Origin: Flavobacterium amnicola
GTDB taxonomy: Bacteria > Bacteroidota > Bacteroidia > Flavobacteriales > Flavobacteriaceae
Assembly (NCBI RefSeq): GCF_004122165.1
Contig: NZ_SBKO01000004.1
Coordinates: 1 to 64,000, forward strand
DNA: 64,000 nt
Reading direction: 5' to 3'
Position numbers and translations under genes: made by a program. The notes below the pieces were generated by a model that ran no database searches, was not told the DNA's origin, and worked only from the letters and a program-made list of their open reading frames with translations. Shown piece by piece: positions 7,146 to 16,913 of the stretch. Every line of letters starts with the position of its first letter. Within the stretch, counting starts at the first letter, position 1.

Positions 7146-7818
7146 CTGGTGAAAACTCCACCGATTTCCAATCTTCAGAAAGGTTTACCGAAAAATAATG
7201 CAGTTTATCTTTTTTATCAAATTCACCGTTTTTATTAGCATCTTCAATAGTACGGAAGTACACTTTATTGGTGTTTTCAATAAAATTCCAATCGATTAAT
7301 TCTTGAACGTCAGGAGAAATTTTGGTAAAATTCTTGCCCATATCCGTACTCAAATACAAGGATTTTATATCATCGGAATCTACTTTTAAATCTTGATTCG
7401 TGTCGGCATCTGCCAAAACATAAACAATCATTTTTTTCGATTTCAAATAACTCATTCGCTCTATCATTAGGACTTTATCGGTCAAAACATGAAGGGAATC
7501 TTCTCCTACTTTTTGAAATTTAACATTGCGCAAATACCCAGTAACTTCTTCTTCCAATGAATTTGAAATAGTAAAATTTGCTTTGTCTTCGTATCCATTT
7601 TTTTTCATCTCCCCCACGCGCAAATCGCCAATTACATAAAGCAACACATTTGAATTTTGAAATTGCAAAGGCAAATCGGCTATTTCTAATCTTGAAGTGT
7701 CTTTCTTAATTTCAACTTTTGGCGCGGTGGAATCATATTTAACTTTTGGTTTTGGTTCTTCCTTACAACCAACCAACAATGTCAAAAATGGAACTATATA
7801 TAGTGAAACGTTTTTCAT
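7138..7818 (-). CDS. Hypothetical lipoprotein with EF-hand-like acidic loops
   Basis: The 226-residue protein has a lipoprotein signal peptide (LLVGC, C18) and a lysine/proline-rich linker. Two acidic loops, DADTNQDLKVDSDD and DANKNGEFDKKD, resemble calcium-binding dockerin or EF-hand loops; calcium binding is inferred from pattern only. It is probably anchored in the outer membrane. It lies 35 bases downstream of the TonB-dependent receptor on the same strand, so it is likely co-transcribed. No family name is assigned. Confidence 0.85.
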   Translation of the reverse strand: MKNVSLYIVPFLTLLVGCKEEPKPKVKYDSTAPKVEIKKDTSRLEIADLPLQFQNSNVLLYVIGDLRVGEMKKNGYEDKANFTISNSLEEEVTGYLRNVKFQKVGEDSLHVLTDKVLMIERMSYLKSKKMIVYVLADADTNQDLKVDSDDIKSLYLSTDMGKNFTKISPDVQELIDWNFIENTNKVYFRTIEDANKNGEFDKKDKLHYFSVNLSEDWKSVEFSPVK

Positions 7819-7853
7819 AGTGTCGAATTTATATCAAATATACCAATTTCATT

Positions 7854-10313
7854 TTACAACTTCACATTCAATTTTACACTAAAAACTCGTGAAGTCAAAT
7901 AATTCGGAACGCCATATTGCGATTTGGTATATACATCACGCACCCAAGTATTGGTAATCGCATTTTGGTTGTCAAACAAGTTGAAAATTTCCAAACCAAG
8001 TGCTAATTCTCTAAAATTATTCAACCAATTTCCTTTTTCTTTAGCCCTTGCTCTATCGGTAAACACATACGAAAAACCAGCATCGGCACGACGATAATCA
8101 CGCAAACGCAATTGGTATTGATACGGATCAGCATATGAAGGAGACCCACCCGGCAAACCAGTATTGTACACCAAATTCAAATACATTTTTAGAGCCGGTA
8201 AATTGGGAACATAGTCTTGAAAAAGCACTCCAAATTTCAATCGCTGGTCGGTTGGTCGCGCAATAAAACCTCTATTATCGATATTTTCTTCCGTTTTAAG
8301 ATAACCAAAACTCAACCAAGATTCGGTTCCAGGCACAAATTCACCGTTAACACGTAAATCCAATCCTTGTGCATACGCTTCAGCATTGTTGTTGGCTTGG
8401 TAACGAATACGAACATTATCCAAAGTATAAGAATTCACATCAGTCATTGACTTATAGTAGGCTTCCGAAACCAATTTGAAAGGTCTTCTCCACATTTTAA
8501 AACTATAATCACTTCCGATTACAAAATGAACCGAAGACTGTGCCTTGACATTGGGTTGCACGACTCCGTTGGCATCACGTAACTCTCTATAAAAAGGCGG
8601 CTGATGGTACATTCCTCCTGAAATTCGGAATAAAACGTCTCTCTTCCAACTAGGTTTAATCGCAAATTGTGCTCTTGGACTAATCGTCATCTGGCTTTTA
8701 CCATTAATCGCATCGCCACTTACTTGCCATTGATGTCCTCTGACTCCAATATTGGTAAAAATCTCATGATCACCCCATTTCGAACGGCGATTCCATTGGG
8801 CATAACCTGAAAATCTATTAATATCGGTATAATTAATCGCTCTAACATTGCTGTATGGAACTAATGGACCAGTATAAGAAGTATAAGGTTGTTCATTTAC
8901 CGGGACATCAAGAATTGGATTGTTTAACGAAAAACCTGCCGAATCGACTACTTCCCATTCTCTGATACGATCACGAATACTTTCTCTAGTATATTTAAAA
9001 CCCCAATCAATTTGTGTTTCATTTTTTTTATGATTCCCTTTCACTTCAGCATTAACAATCAAAGCATCCAAATCATTTCTGGCATGCGTTAACTGAGAAC
9101 CAACACCTCTTGAATATTCTACTTCGCCAAAATTTTCATCTCCTAAATTGGAATTGACTTCTCCCAAACGATAATCGGCCAAAATATCAAAATACTCTTG
9201 TTCTATAGTATGATACGTCGACAAAATAAATTTGAAGTTCGTATTTTCATTCAAATTATAGATTGATTTTACCGCCCCAAAAAAAGTATTGTATCGGTCT
9301 TTTTCTCTTCCTTCATAATTGACCAACAAAGCGATTGGTTCATTAACCGTTCCGAAATTCGTTTGTCGTGTTAAAGGTTGATAATCGTATTTATTTTGCG
9401 AAATATTTCCTAAAAATCCGAATTGCCATTTGGTGTTTGGCGTAAAAGTGACATAGGACTGTACATCGGCAAAACGAGGACGGAAGTTGGTTTCGGTTTG
9501 TTGACTATTCACTAACAAACTATTATCACGGTAACGAACCCCTGTTATGGCGGACCATTTTTGATTTTTGGACACATTATCCATAGAAATGCTTCCACCC
9601 AAAAAACTTGCTTCTAAAGTGGCGCCAAATTTTGATGGTCGACGATAGGTAATATCCAAAACGGAAGATAATTTATCGCCATACTTCGCTTGAAAACCTC
9701 CAGCAGCAAAATCGATGTTTTGAACCAAATCGGAATTCGTAAAACTCAATCCTTCTTGCTGACCAGAACGCACTAAAAAGGGACGATAGACTTCAATTTC
9801 ATTTACATAGACTAAATTTTCGTCATAATTTCCACCGCGAACCGCATATTGGGTACTTAGCTCGTTATTTGCATTTACACCGGGAAGTGTTTTTAAAATA
9901 TTTTCTACACCTGCATTCGCTCCTGGAATTAAACGAACTGCTTTGGGTGAAATAGTAGTCACTCCTTCTACCCTTTTGTTTCGATTATTATTAATAACTA
10001 CTTCACCCAATTGCTCGGCAGTACTTTTCAGCACAATATTAAACTCATAATCTTCATTAGGTTTCAGCTCTAAAGTTATAACAGCCGCTTTTAAAGAAAG
10101 ATGTGAAAACTTTAAATTCGATTTCACATTGCTCGGAATTGTTAAAATATAAAATCCGTTCGCGTTAGATTGTGCGTTTCTGTCTTGAAAAGTAACATTT
10201 ACATTTTCTACAGGCTGATTGTTTTCATCAAGAATAATCCCTTTTACTCTGGCGGTTTGTGCAAAAGTCACAAAAGAAATAAAACTTAAAAATAAGGTGA
10301 TTTTGGTCTTCAA
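7854..10313 (-). CDS. TonB-dependent outer-membrane receptor
   Basis: An 819-residue receptor. Residues 1-18 are a signal peptide ending FAQ, about 19-105 a carboxypeptidase-regulatory-like beta-sandwich (VKGIILDENNQPVENVNV), about 120-230 the plug (LIPGANAGVENILKTLPGV, QYAVRGGNYDENLVYVNEIEV, AAGGFQAKYGDKLSSV), and the rest a 22-strand barrel ending in a hydrophobic strand (VKLNVKL). It imports a ligand in a TonB-dependent way; the substrate cannot be told from the sequence. It follows the M23 peptidase by six bases and precedes a lipoprotein, so the three appear to be one operon. Confidence 0.95.
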   Translation of the reverse strand: MKTKITLFLSFISFVTFAQTARVKGIILDENNQPVENVNVTFQDRNAQSNANGFYILTIPSNVKSNLKFSHLSLKAAVITLELKPNEDYEFNIVLKSTAEQLGEVVINNNRNKRVEGVTTISPKAVRLIPGANAGVENILKTLPGVNANNELSTQYAVRGGNYDENLVYVNEIEVYRPFLVRSGQQEGLSFTNSDLVQNIDFAAGGFQAKYGDKLSSVLDITYRRPSKFGATLEASFLGGSISMDNVSKNQKWSAITGVRYRDNSLLVNSQQTETNFRPRFADVQSYVTFTPNTKWQFGFLGNISQNKYDYQPLTRQTNFGTVNEPIALLVNYEGREKDRYNTFFGAVKSIYNLNENTNFKFILSTYHTIEQEYFDILADYRLGEVNSNLGDENFGEVEYSRGVGSQLTHARNDLDALIVNAEVKGNHKKNETQIDWGFKYTRESIRDRIREWEVVDSAGFSLNNPILDVPVNEQPYTSYTGPLVPYSNVRAINYTDINRFSGYAQWNRRSKWGDHEIFTNIGVRGHQWQVSGDAINGKSQMTISPRAQFAIKPSWKRDVLFRISGGMYHQPPFYRELRDANGVVQPNVKAQSSVHFVIGSDYSFKMWRRPFKLVSEAYYKSMTDVNSYTLDNVRIRYQANNNAEAYAQGLDLRVNGEFVPGTESWLSFGYLKTEENIDNRGFIARPTDQRLKFGVLFQDYVPNLPALKMYLNLVYNTGLPGGSPSYADPYQYQLRLRDYRRADAGFSYVFTDRARAKEKGNWLNNFRELALGLEIFNLFDNQNAITNTWVRDVYTKSQYGVPNYLTSRVFSVKLNVKL

Positions 10314-10319
10314 AATGTT

Positions 10320-12011
10320 TTATTTGGTTTTTATAAAATATGATTCAAAAGTAGTAGAATTTCCCATATTATCCTTTACAATAATTTTAAAATCATTTCT
10401 ACCGTTTATAAATATATCATCAGATAAATAATGCGTTAATCGATTCAGCTTGGTTTCGTACTCCATTAATATCCATTTATCATTTAAATAAGCATTATAC
10501 TCTTTTATACCTGACAAATCATCGGAAATAGAAATTTTAACTGTTTTTTGTTTGTCTAAAGTGTCGCCTTCTTTAAAATTGGGATTATAAATTTTAGGCG
10601 CAGTTTCGTCTTTTGCTAATAGGAATTTTCCTAATTTTTTCACTTTTATAGAAAACGTATTTTCTTTTTTAAATGTTGCATTGTATTCAATTTTTCCATC
10701 ATCTACATTGGCAATAAACATTTTTTCCCTTGCATCCATTGGAATAGTAGTAGCGTCATAACTAATCGTAATTGGATTATTCATGGCAATGAATTCATCA
10801 TTAAGAAACAATTCGTCATTGATTACATCAAATTTGACATAAAAATCTTCATAAAAAGTATTCTCAGGAATGAATATCGAAAAATTATCTTTGGCATAAC
10901 TGTGCTCGTTCAAACATTTTAAAAAATAAGGCGTTTTGTTTACTTCCTTGTGTTCTGTTACGGGAAGTTCTCCGAAGGTAATAGGAATATTAATCGTATT
11001 TTCATTTCCGTGAAAATCATGCACCACAATTTTATAATTCATGGTAAGATTGTTCGAAACATTTAAAATTCCTTGATTTTTCATGGTTTTAATAATGCTT
11101 TGAGGATAAATATATCCTACAAAGAGCTTCTGATACCTTTGTCTAGTTTCTTTGTACTTTGGATAATCTATAAAGCAATTGATATGTTTGGTTTCATCAA
11201 ACGAAAAAGTATCAAATTCATAACCATAATAAGGCACTCCGTTTAAAAAGGCTTCCAATTTAAAAATTCCGTTTTTACCGTAATTAAAATCAGAAATATC
11301 ATGCGCATTTAAACCAAATCCAATTTTCCCGTTGGCTACAATTTTTCCAGCCAAAAAAGTGCCGTCAGGTTGCAGTGTTAGTGGAATATTGACAGGTTTT
11401 TCGGAACCATTCACATTGGAAGTATCTCCAAAAGAATAGGCCATCAATCCACTGATAATTGGTGCTTTCGTATCTTTAACTTTTTCATTATAACCAAAGA
11501 AAAAAGGATTAATCACAAATTCCGATTTTGTATCCCGAATTTCGAAATGCAAATGAGGTCCGCTTGAACCACCCGTATTTCCGGTATAACCAATTAACTC
11601 GCCTTTTTTGACAGGAATTTCGTCGGCTTTTGGTCGAATTTCAATGGTGTAACTTTTCTCAGCATATTGTGTTTCAACGGCAATTTTTTGAATTTTGGGT
11701 GCCATACTTTGCAAATGAGCATACACCGAAGTAAATCCGTTTGGATGATCGATGTACAAACATTTTCCATATCCGAATAGGGAGACATTAAGTCTAGAAA
11801 TGAAACCATCTGCCGTTGCATAAACTGGAAAACCTTCCTTTTGTTGGGTTCTAAAATCGATACCCGAATGAAAATGATTGGGACGCAGTTCTCCGAAGGA
11901 ACCTGCTATGTTTAAAGGGATATCTAAGGGTGAGCCAAAATAATCTTTTGGATATTTATCTTGGGCAAATCCAACTGCGGAAACTAAAATAAAGGCGTAT
12001 ATAAATCTCAT
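10320..12011 (-). CDS. M23 family metallopeptidase (LytM type)
   Basis: A protein of about 563 residues with a signal peptide (ending VGFAQ). The catalytic LytM domain is at the N-terminus: HFHSGIDF supplies His and Asp zinc ligands (HxxxD) and GPHLHFE the HxH pair about 105 residues later. The C-terminal 350 residues are beta-rich, with an Ig-like domain near the end (DDLSGIKEYNAYLNDKW). It is predicted to cut peptidoglycan cross-links in the periplasm. An upstream ATG at 12020 in frame adds three residues. TATCTTAG just upstream resembles the -7 promoter box with one mismatch. It heads the operon with the TonB receptor. Confidence 0.92.
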   Translation of the reverse strand: MRFIYAFILVSAVGFAQDKYPKDYFGSPLDIPLNIAGSFGELRPNHFHSGIDFRTQQKEGFPVYATADGFISRLNVSLFGYGKCLYIDHPNGFTSVYAHLQSMAPKIQKIAVETQYAEKSYTIEIRPKADEIPVKKGELIGYTGNTGGSSGPHLHFEIRDTKSEFVINPFFFGYNEKVKDTKAPIISGLMAYSFGDTSNVNGSEKPVNIPLTLQPDGTFLAGKIVANGKIGFGLNAHDISDFNYGKNGIFKLEAFLNGVPYYGYEFDTFSFDETKHINCFIDYPKYKETRQRYQKLFVGYIYPQSIIKTMKNQGILNVSNNLTMNYKIVVHDFHGNENTINIPITFGELPVTEHKEVNKTPYFLKCLNEHSYAKDNFSIFIPENTFYEDFYVKFDVINDELFLNDEFIAMNNPITISYDATTIPMDAREKMFIANVDDGKIEYNATFKKENTFSIKVKKLGKFLLAKDETAPKIYNPNFKEGDTLDKQKTVKISISDDLSGIKEYNAYLNDKWILMEYETKLNRLTHYLSDDIFINGRNDFKIIVKDNMGNSTTFESYFIKTK

Positions 12012-12138
12012 AAAAAACATTTGTGCTAAGATAAAGAATTTGTTTTATAAATAATTACTCACAAAGCAACTTGCTAACACAAACATTATTAAACATTTAA
12101 ACTAAAAACGAATAAATATTATTTTTTTTAACAAACCT

Positions 12139-12170
12139 ATTGCTATAATTAAATAGAAAAACTAACTTTG
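12139..12170 (+). promoter_or_regulatory. Promoter of the zapA operon
   Basis: ATTG (12139-12142) and TAACTTTG (12163-12170) are spaced by exactly 20 bases, fitting the Bacteroidota TTTG-N20-TAnnTTTG promoter with one mismatch in the first box. It lies 28 bases before the first ATG. Confidence 0.65.
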
Positions 12171-12198
12171 TGAAGTTATGTAATGAATTTTTATTCCA

Positions 12199-12489
12199 AT
12201 GAGCGAAATAAAAGGAATAGTTGATTCTCTTGAAGTTAAGTTTCAAATGCTTTTCAAAAAAATGGAAAGTCTACAACAAGCAAACAACGAGTTGAGTATG
12301 AAACTAAAATATTCTGAAGCAATTATTCAGAACCAAAAAAAAGAGATAACTCAATTAAAATCTGATTTCGACTCGATAAAAATAACCAATTCATTACTTG
12401 GTAGTGACGAATATAAGAGAGATACAAAACTCAAAATAAATTCATTAATTAAAGAAATAGATTATTGTATTGCCCAACTTTCTGATTAG
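12199..12489 (+). CDS. Small coiled-coil protein upstream of zapA
   Basis: A 96-residue protein that is coiled coil over residues about 5-65 (VDSLEVKFQMLFKKMESLQQANNELSMKLKYSE), with a short helical tail. It precedes zapA by eight bases. The size, coil and position recall ZapB-like division proteins, and the same pair is common in Flavobacteria; a direct role at the Z ring is inference. It is cytosolic. Confidence 0.85.
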   Translation: MSEIKGIVDSLEVKFQMLFKKMESLQQANNELSMKLKYSEAIIQNQKKEITQLKSDFDSIKITNSLLGSDEYKRDTKLKINSLIKEIDYCIAQLSD

Positions 12490-12497
12490 AAAGCATA

Positions 12498-12794
12498 ATG
12501 AGTGAAAAACTGAAAATTAAAATATCAATTGCCGACCGCGTTTATCCATTAACGGTAGACCCGAGCCAAGAAGAAGGACTAAGAAGTGCTTCGAAAAAGA
12601 TTGATGCTATGATCAAGCAATTTGAACAAAGTTATGCTGTGCGTGATAAGCAAGATGTATTAGCCATGTGTGCTTTGCAGTTTTCCGCACAAGTAGAGCA
12701 AAAACAAATAGACAAAGCTACTGTAGAGGTAGAAACTTTGTTGAAACTCGAAAAAATGAATGAAATTTTAAGTGAATATCTTAACGATAAATAA
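12498..12794 (+). CDS. zapA: Cell division protein ZapA
   Basis: The 98-residue protein has the ZapA fold: an N-terminal strand pair (KIKISIADRVYPLTV) and DPSQEEGLRSASKKIDAMI, then a long C-terminal helix for dimer and tetramer coiled coil. ZapA crosslinks FtsZ filaments at mid-cell. It is followed by the 6S RNA gene and rny; a zapA-6S RNA neighbourhood is also known in enterobacteria, which supports both calls. Confidence 0.93.
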   Translation: MSEKLKIKISIADRVYPLTVDPSQEEGLRSASKKIDAMIKQFEQSYAVRDKQDVLAMCALQFSAQVEQKQIDKATVEVETLLKLEKMNEILSEYLNDK

Positions 12795-12825
12795 CAAATA
12801 CGTTCTTTACATACACTAAAAATAC

Positions 12826-12984
12826 TACCTACATTAGTACTTATTTGATAAACTCAACACTAACATTTTAAAATGGGTAAATCTTCAATACTATAGCAAG
12901 CCTTTAAGTAGGAAGCTTGAACATTGAGTTAACCCAAAACTTGTCTAATCGAGTTTATACATTTCTTCTAATGTAGGTTTTTTT
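12826..12984 (+). ncRNA. ssrS: 6S RNA (6S-Flavo type)
   Basis: The 213-base gap between zapA and rny folds as one long hairpin. The closing stem is CCTACATTAG (12828-12837) with CTAATGTAGG (12968-12977), a perfect 10-bp match. ATAAACTC pairs with GAGTTTAT inside it, and CAAGC/GCTTG closes a smaller stem near the apex, leaving a large internal bubble. The stem is followed at once by seven T, a terminator end. The overall form and the place after zapA match 6S RNA, which mimics an open promoter and binds RNA polymerase. End coordinates are approximate. Confidence 0.85.
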
Positions 12985-13007
12985 ATACACAAATATTAAA
13001 ACAAATT

Positions 13008-14570
13008 ATGGACATTTTACTAATCATTATTGCCGCAATAGCTGGTATAGCAGGAGGTTTCGGAATAGCAAAGTACCTAGAAAAGAGCAACGTTTCTAAT
13101 CTGGTTAAAAACGCTAAAAAAGAAGCGACTTCTATTCTAAAAGACGCCAATCAAGAAGCAGAAAACATTAAAAAAGATAAAATTCTTCAAGCTAAAGAAA
13201 AATTTATCGAGCTAAAAGCAGAACACGAACAAGTAATTTTAACTCGTGATCGCAAAGTAGCCGAAGTGGAAAAAAGAGTGCGTGACAAAGAATCACAAAT
13301 TTCGAACGAATTGGCTAAAGCGAAAAAAATAAACGACGATTTTGAAGCCAAAACAGCAGAATACACCGCTAAAATCGAAAATTTAGAAAAGAAAACTGTT
13401 GAAGTTGAAAAAATGCACAAAAGCCAAGTAGAACAACTAGAAGTTATTTCTGGTCTTTCTGCCGACGAAGCAAAAGAACAACTGATCGAAAGTTTAAAAG
13501 CAGAGGCTAAAACCAATGCAATGGCGCACATTCAAGACACCATTGAAGAAGCAAAACTTACCGCTCAACAAGAGGCTAAGAAAATTATCATCAGCACTAT
13601 TCAACGTGTAGGTACAGAAGAAGCAGTAGAAAACTGTGTTTCTGTATTCAATATCGAATCTGATGATGTAAAAGGTCGTATTATTGGTCGTGAAGGAAGA
13701 AATATCCGTGCTATCGAAGCCGCTACCGGTGTAGAGATTATTGTTGATGATACGCCAGAAGCAATTATCTTATCTTGCTTTGACCCTGTTCGTCGTGAAA
13801 TTGCCCGTTTATCGTTACACAAATTAGTAACTGATGGACGTATTCACCCAGCACGTATTGAAGAAGTGGTTGCCAAAACAACCAAACAAATTGAAGAGGA
13901 AATTATTGAAGTAGGAAAACGTACCGTTATCGACTTAGGAATTCACGGATTACACCCTGAATTGATTAAAGTGGTTGGTCGTATGAAATACCGTTCTTCT
14001 TACGGACAAAACTTATTACAACACTCTAGAGAAGTTGCCAAACTTTGTGGTATTATGGCTGCCGAATTAGGCTTGAATGTAAAACTAGCCAAAAGAGCTG
14101 GTTTACTTCACGATATTGGAAAAGTACCTGATACTGAAAGTGATTTACCTCACGCTTTATTAGGAATGCAATGGGCAGAAAAATATGGTGAAAAAGAAGA
14201 AGTATGCAACGCTATTGGAGCGCACCACGACGAAATAGAAATGAAATCATTGATTTCGCCAATTATTCAGGTATGTGATGCGATTTCAGGAGCTAGACCA
14301 GGCGCTAGACGTCAAGTATTGGATTCTTACATTCAACGTTTGAAAGATCTGGAAGAGATTGCTTACGGATTTGGCGGCGTAAAAAGTGCTTATGCTATCC
14401 AGGCGGGTCGTGAACTTCGTGTGATTGTAGAGAGTGAAAAAGTATCGGACGATATGGCTTCTAAATTATCATTTGATATCTCTCATAAAATTCAAACCGA
14501 AATGACGTATCCTGGTCAAGTAAAAATTACGGTAATTAGAGAAACTAGAGCCGTAAATATTGCGAAATAA
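13008..14570 (+). CDS. rny: Ribonuclease Y
   Basis: The 520-residue protein matches RNase Y in length and order: an N-terminal membrane helix (residues 2-20), a long charged coiled coil to about residue 190, a KH domain ([21 protein letters not shown], near residues 217-240), and an HD domain with LLQHSREVA and LLHDIGK followed by a second HHDE. It is a membrane-bound endonuclease starting mRNA decay. It lies after the 6S RNA and ends at a strong terminator. Confidence 0.97.
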   Translation: MDILLIIIAAIAGIAGGFGIAKYLEKSNVSNLVKNAKKEATSILKDANQEAENIKKDKILQAKEKFIELKAEHEQVILTRDRKVAEVEKRVRDKESQISNELAKAKKINDDFEAKTAEYTAKIENLEKKTVEVEKMHKSQVEQLEVISGLSADEAKEQLIESLKAEAKTNAMAHIQDTIEEAKLTAQQEAKKIIISTIQRVGTEEAVENCVSVFNIESDDVKGRIIGREGRNIRAIEAATGVEIIVDDTPEAIILSCFDPVRREIARLSLHKLVTDGRIHPARIEEVVAKTTKQIEEEIIEVGKRTVIDLGIHGLHPELIKVVGRMKYRSSYGQNLLQHSREVAKLCGIMAAELGLNVKLAKRAGLLHDIGKVPDTESDLPHALLGMQWAEKYGEKEEVCNAIGAHHDEIEMKSLISPIIQVCDAISGARPGARRQVLDSYIQRLKDLEEIAYGFGGVKSAYAIQAGRELRVIVESEKVSDDMASKLSFDISHKIQTEMTYPGQVKITVIRETRAVNIAK

Positions 14571-14593
14571 CGGTTTTTAAACATAGATGAAAC

Positions 14594-14628
14594 AAAAAAG
14601 CTGTCTCACAACGAGACAGCTTTTTTTT
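14594..14628 (+). terminator. Terminator of rny
   Basis: AAGCTGTCTC (14599-14608) pairs with GAGACAGCTT (14613-14622) over a short loop, followed by a run of T to 14628. This is a strong Rho-independent terminator. Confidence 0.9.
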
Positions 14629-14831
14629 GCGCTAATAACCCAATAAAACATATAGGCAAACAAAAGAACAAACATTCCTTTTTTATATAAATATCTTTCG
14701 CCTACTGGATGGATTAATATTTAGGCATACTTTTATACATCCAATCAAACATCAGCCTTAAATAGCAGCTACAACTCAATTTAAATTCCAGCAATGGCAT
14801 TTCAAAATATCAACAGGTAACTACCAGCAAT

Positions 14832-14866
14832 AAAAAAGCCGTCTCAAATTTGCAATGAAACGGCTT
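14832..14866 (-). terminator. Terminator of the FKBP-type gene
   Basis: AAGCCGTCTCA and TGAAACGGCTT form an 11-base stem with one mismatch. On the minus strand it is followed by a T run, placing it just after the gene that ends at 14888. Confidence 0.8.
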
Positions 14867-14887
14867 GGTTTATCTAATTTTACCTAG

Positions 14888-15868
14888 TTATTGGCAATTT
14901 TTATCTAAATATTTTCTTTTTCGCATTGGATCTGTAGTATTGCCTGAACAATCTGGTGCGTTCTCAAAACTATAATAGCCTCCAGTAGGGATTTTCAACT
15001 CATAACTCGTTAATTTACCATCTCCATCATCATCAATATCAAAATAATTTGCAATTCCATCTCCATCAGTATCATCATCATAATAACTTCCGTCACCATC
15101 GATATCCTCATACCTAGTGTCAATATGATCAAAATCATTATCCACGTGATTGATTCTCTTTAACGAAAAGGTAAATATTAGTGGTGAATAAGCCGGAATA
15201 GTACTTAATGGAGTAGCATAATAACCAAGTCCTGAAGGCAAAAACATTACACCTGCACCAAAATCATTATAAGTAAATTGATTGTTAGAAGGATTTACTG
15301 TATACCCGCCTGGTTTAAACAAAGGAAATATTTTTTGCCAGCCTTCAATTAAAGAGTTAGTACCTTTTAAAACAAACCAAACCGGGTTTAAAAGTTTAGA
15401 ATCAAACGTTTGATTTTCTTCAAAACTTTTATCATTACTATAATTGGACTTTTTATTCAATAGCATTCCACGGTAATTTACCAACACAGAATCTACCACA
15501 ACTGGGTTTTGCTGCTCAGGTCCATCTCCTGCACCTTCACGGAATTGAATATAATATACTTTATAATTGACACCATTACTCTTTATCATTTTAGTTTTTA
15601 GCATATCATTTGCAGTATATACAGTTCTAATAGATTGTGATGCATCAATTGGAGTAGGCAATTTAGAAAAAACAACATCTTCGTAATTATTTGCTGCCGA
15701 AGCTGTCATCTTATATTCATCTAGGAATTTTTCAATCCCACCTTTTTCTAATCCATATTGCACATCATAAGGCATAATAAATGTAGAAGTCGGCTGATCC
15801 TCCTTCTCACAAGTAAAAGCAGAAAACAAAACAATCGAAAGCAATAATGTAAACTTTAAAAAACGCAT
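14888..15868 (-). CDS. FKBP-type peptidyl-prolyl isomerase lipoprotein with calcium-loop tail
   Basis: A 326-residue lipoprotein (signal ending at C20). The central part is FKBP-like: VDSVLVNYRGMLLN, FDSKLLNPVWFVL, LIEGWQKIFPLFKPGG and FLPSGLGY follow the FKBP order, though with long insertions. After the domain comes a run of aspartate loops (DIDGDGSYYDDDTDGDGIANYFDIDDDGDGKL, about residues 255-285, quoted here only as its DxDGDG pattern) like thrombospondin type 3 calcium repeats. It probably helps fold outer-membrane or secreted proteins; isomerase activity is inferred. Related lipoproteins are frequent in Flavobacteria. Confidence 0.85.
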   Translation of the reverse strand: MRFLKFTLLLSIVLFSAFTCEKEDQPTSTFIMPYDVQYGLEKGGIEKFLDEYKMTASAANNYEDVVFSKLPTPIDASQSIRTVYTANDMLKTKMIKSNGVNYKVYYIQFREGAGDGPEQQNPVVVDSVLVNYRGMLLNKKSNYSNDKSFEENQTFDSKLLNPVWFVLKGTNSLIEGWQKIFPLFKPGGYTVNPSNNQFTYNDFGAGVMFLPSGLGYYATPLSTIPAYSPLIFTFSLKRINHVDNDFDHIDTRYEDIDGDGSYYDDDTDGDGIANYFDIDDDGDGKLTSYELKIPTGGYYSFENAPDCSGNTTDPMRKRKYLDKNCQ

Positions 15869-15946
15869 ATTAATCTATAATTTAGGTGTGCAAGATACAA
15901 TTTTGATTTATTTTTGTTTGAATTTTAACTTAGTTTTTTAATTTCT

Positions 15947-16336
15947 ATGCGAATTGACAAATACCTCTGGTGTGTGCGTTATTATAAAACCCGAAACATG
16001 GTCACCGAAGCCTGTAAAAAAAATCATGTTACGGTTAATGGACAGGTAGCAAAACCTTCTAAAGAAGTCTTTCCTGGTGATAAAGTCACTTTTCGCAAAG
16101 ATCAAATTACGCAAATCATCACCGTGCTTGATGTTCCTGCCAATCGTGTTGGCGCCAAGTTAGTTGACATGTATCGCAAAGATGAAACTCCGGCAGAATC
16201 GTTTGCCCATCTTGAAATGTTAAAACTTGCAAAAGAGCATTACCGCAAAACAGGAGTTGGAAGACCAACCAAAAAAGACCGACGTGATTTAGAGGATTTT
16301 GAAACCGATTTTGACACCAACGATGAAATTGAATAG
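15947..16336 (+). CDS. S4-domain RNA-binding protein (Hsp15-like)
   Basis: The 129-residue protein opens with the S4 motif RIDKYLWCVRYYKTRNMV...VTVNGQVAKPSKEVFPGD (residues 2-45), then a strand and a basic tail ending in an acidic cluster. This is the Hsp15/HslR arrangement. Hsp15 rescues stalled 50S subunits bearing nascent chains; the Bacteroidota version is assumed to act in a similar way. It overlaps the next gene by 14 bases. Confidence 0.88.
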   Translation: MRIDKYLWCVRYYKTRNMVTEACKKNHVTVNGQVAKPSKEVFPGDKVTFRKDQITQIITVLDVPANRVGAKLVDMYRKDETPAESFAHLEMLKLAKEHYRKTGVGRPTKKDRRDLEDFETDFDTNDEIE

Positions 16337-16904
16337 CAACTATTGGCAAATCAGATACCAAACCGCTGAAATTGGATGGGATGCTGGAAGAATTACAACA
16401 CCATTAAAAGAATACTTTGACCAAATTGAAAATAAATCCATTCGGATTTTAATTCCGGGTTGTGGTAATTCCTACGAATTTGAATATCTTTTAAATAATG
16501 GCTTTACTAATGTTTTTGTTTTGGATTATGCGGAAGCTCCCTTAGAAAACATCAAAAAAAGAGTTCCTAATTGCAAAGACAATCAGATAATTTTCGCGGA
16601 TTTTTTCGAACATCAAGGCGAATATGACCTAATAATTGAACAAACTTTTTTTTGCGCTTTAGATCCTGAATTGCGAGTAAAATATGTCGAAAAAATGCAT
16701 TCCCTACTTTCCAAAAAAGGAAAATTAGCCGGCTTATTATTTCAATTTCCGCTAACCGAAGTCGGACCACCCTTCGGAGGCTCAAAAGAAGAGTATATTA
16801 AACTATTTTCAGATACTTTCGAAATTAAAACACTAGAAACCGCATATAACTCGATAAAACCGCGTCAAAAAAACGAACTGTTTTTTATCTTTACCAAAAA
16901 ATAA
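16323..16904 (+). CDS. SAM-dependent methyltransferase, TPMT-like
   Basis: A protein of 193 residues if the ATG at 16323 is used; the frame is open to 16299, but that start lies well inside the preceding gene. The order WQIRYQTAEIGWDAGRITTPL, ILIPGCGNSYE (motif I), VLDYAEAPL (acidic motif II) and FFCALDPELR is that of the thiopurine-methyltransferase-like class I family. Bacterial members methylate small S, Se or Te compounds; the substrate here is unknown. It is probably co-transcribed with the S4 gene and the phosphoribosyltransferase downstream (nine-base gap). Confidence 0.88.
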   Translation: MKLNSNYWQIRYQTAEIGWDAGRITTPLKEYFDQIENKSIRILIPGCGNSYEFEYLLNNGFTNVFVLDYAEAPLENIKKRVPNCKDNQIIFADFFEHQGEYDLIIEQTFFCALDPELRVKYVEKMHSLLSKKGKLAGLLFQFPLTEVGPPFGGSKEEYIKLFSDTFEIKTLETAYNSIKPRQKNELFFIFTKK

Positions 16905-16913
16905 CAACACACA

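Larger units (their letters stand above)
14571..14887. other. Gene-free gap of 317 bases between rny and the FKBP-type gene
   Basis: Apart from the terminators at each end (14594-14628 and 14832-14866) I see no open frame, RNA fold or repeat in this AT-rich stretch. It separates two convergent transcription units. Confidence 0.6.

Noticed and set aside
13187..13531. Minus-strand open frame of 114 codons
   Set aside because: It is antisense to the lysine- and glutamate-rich coiled coil of rny, which produces serine- and phenylalanine-rich false frames.
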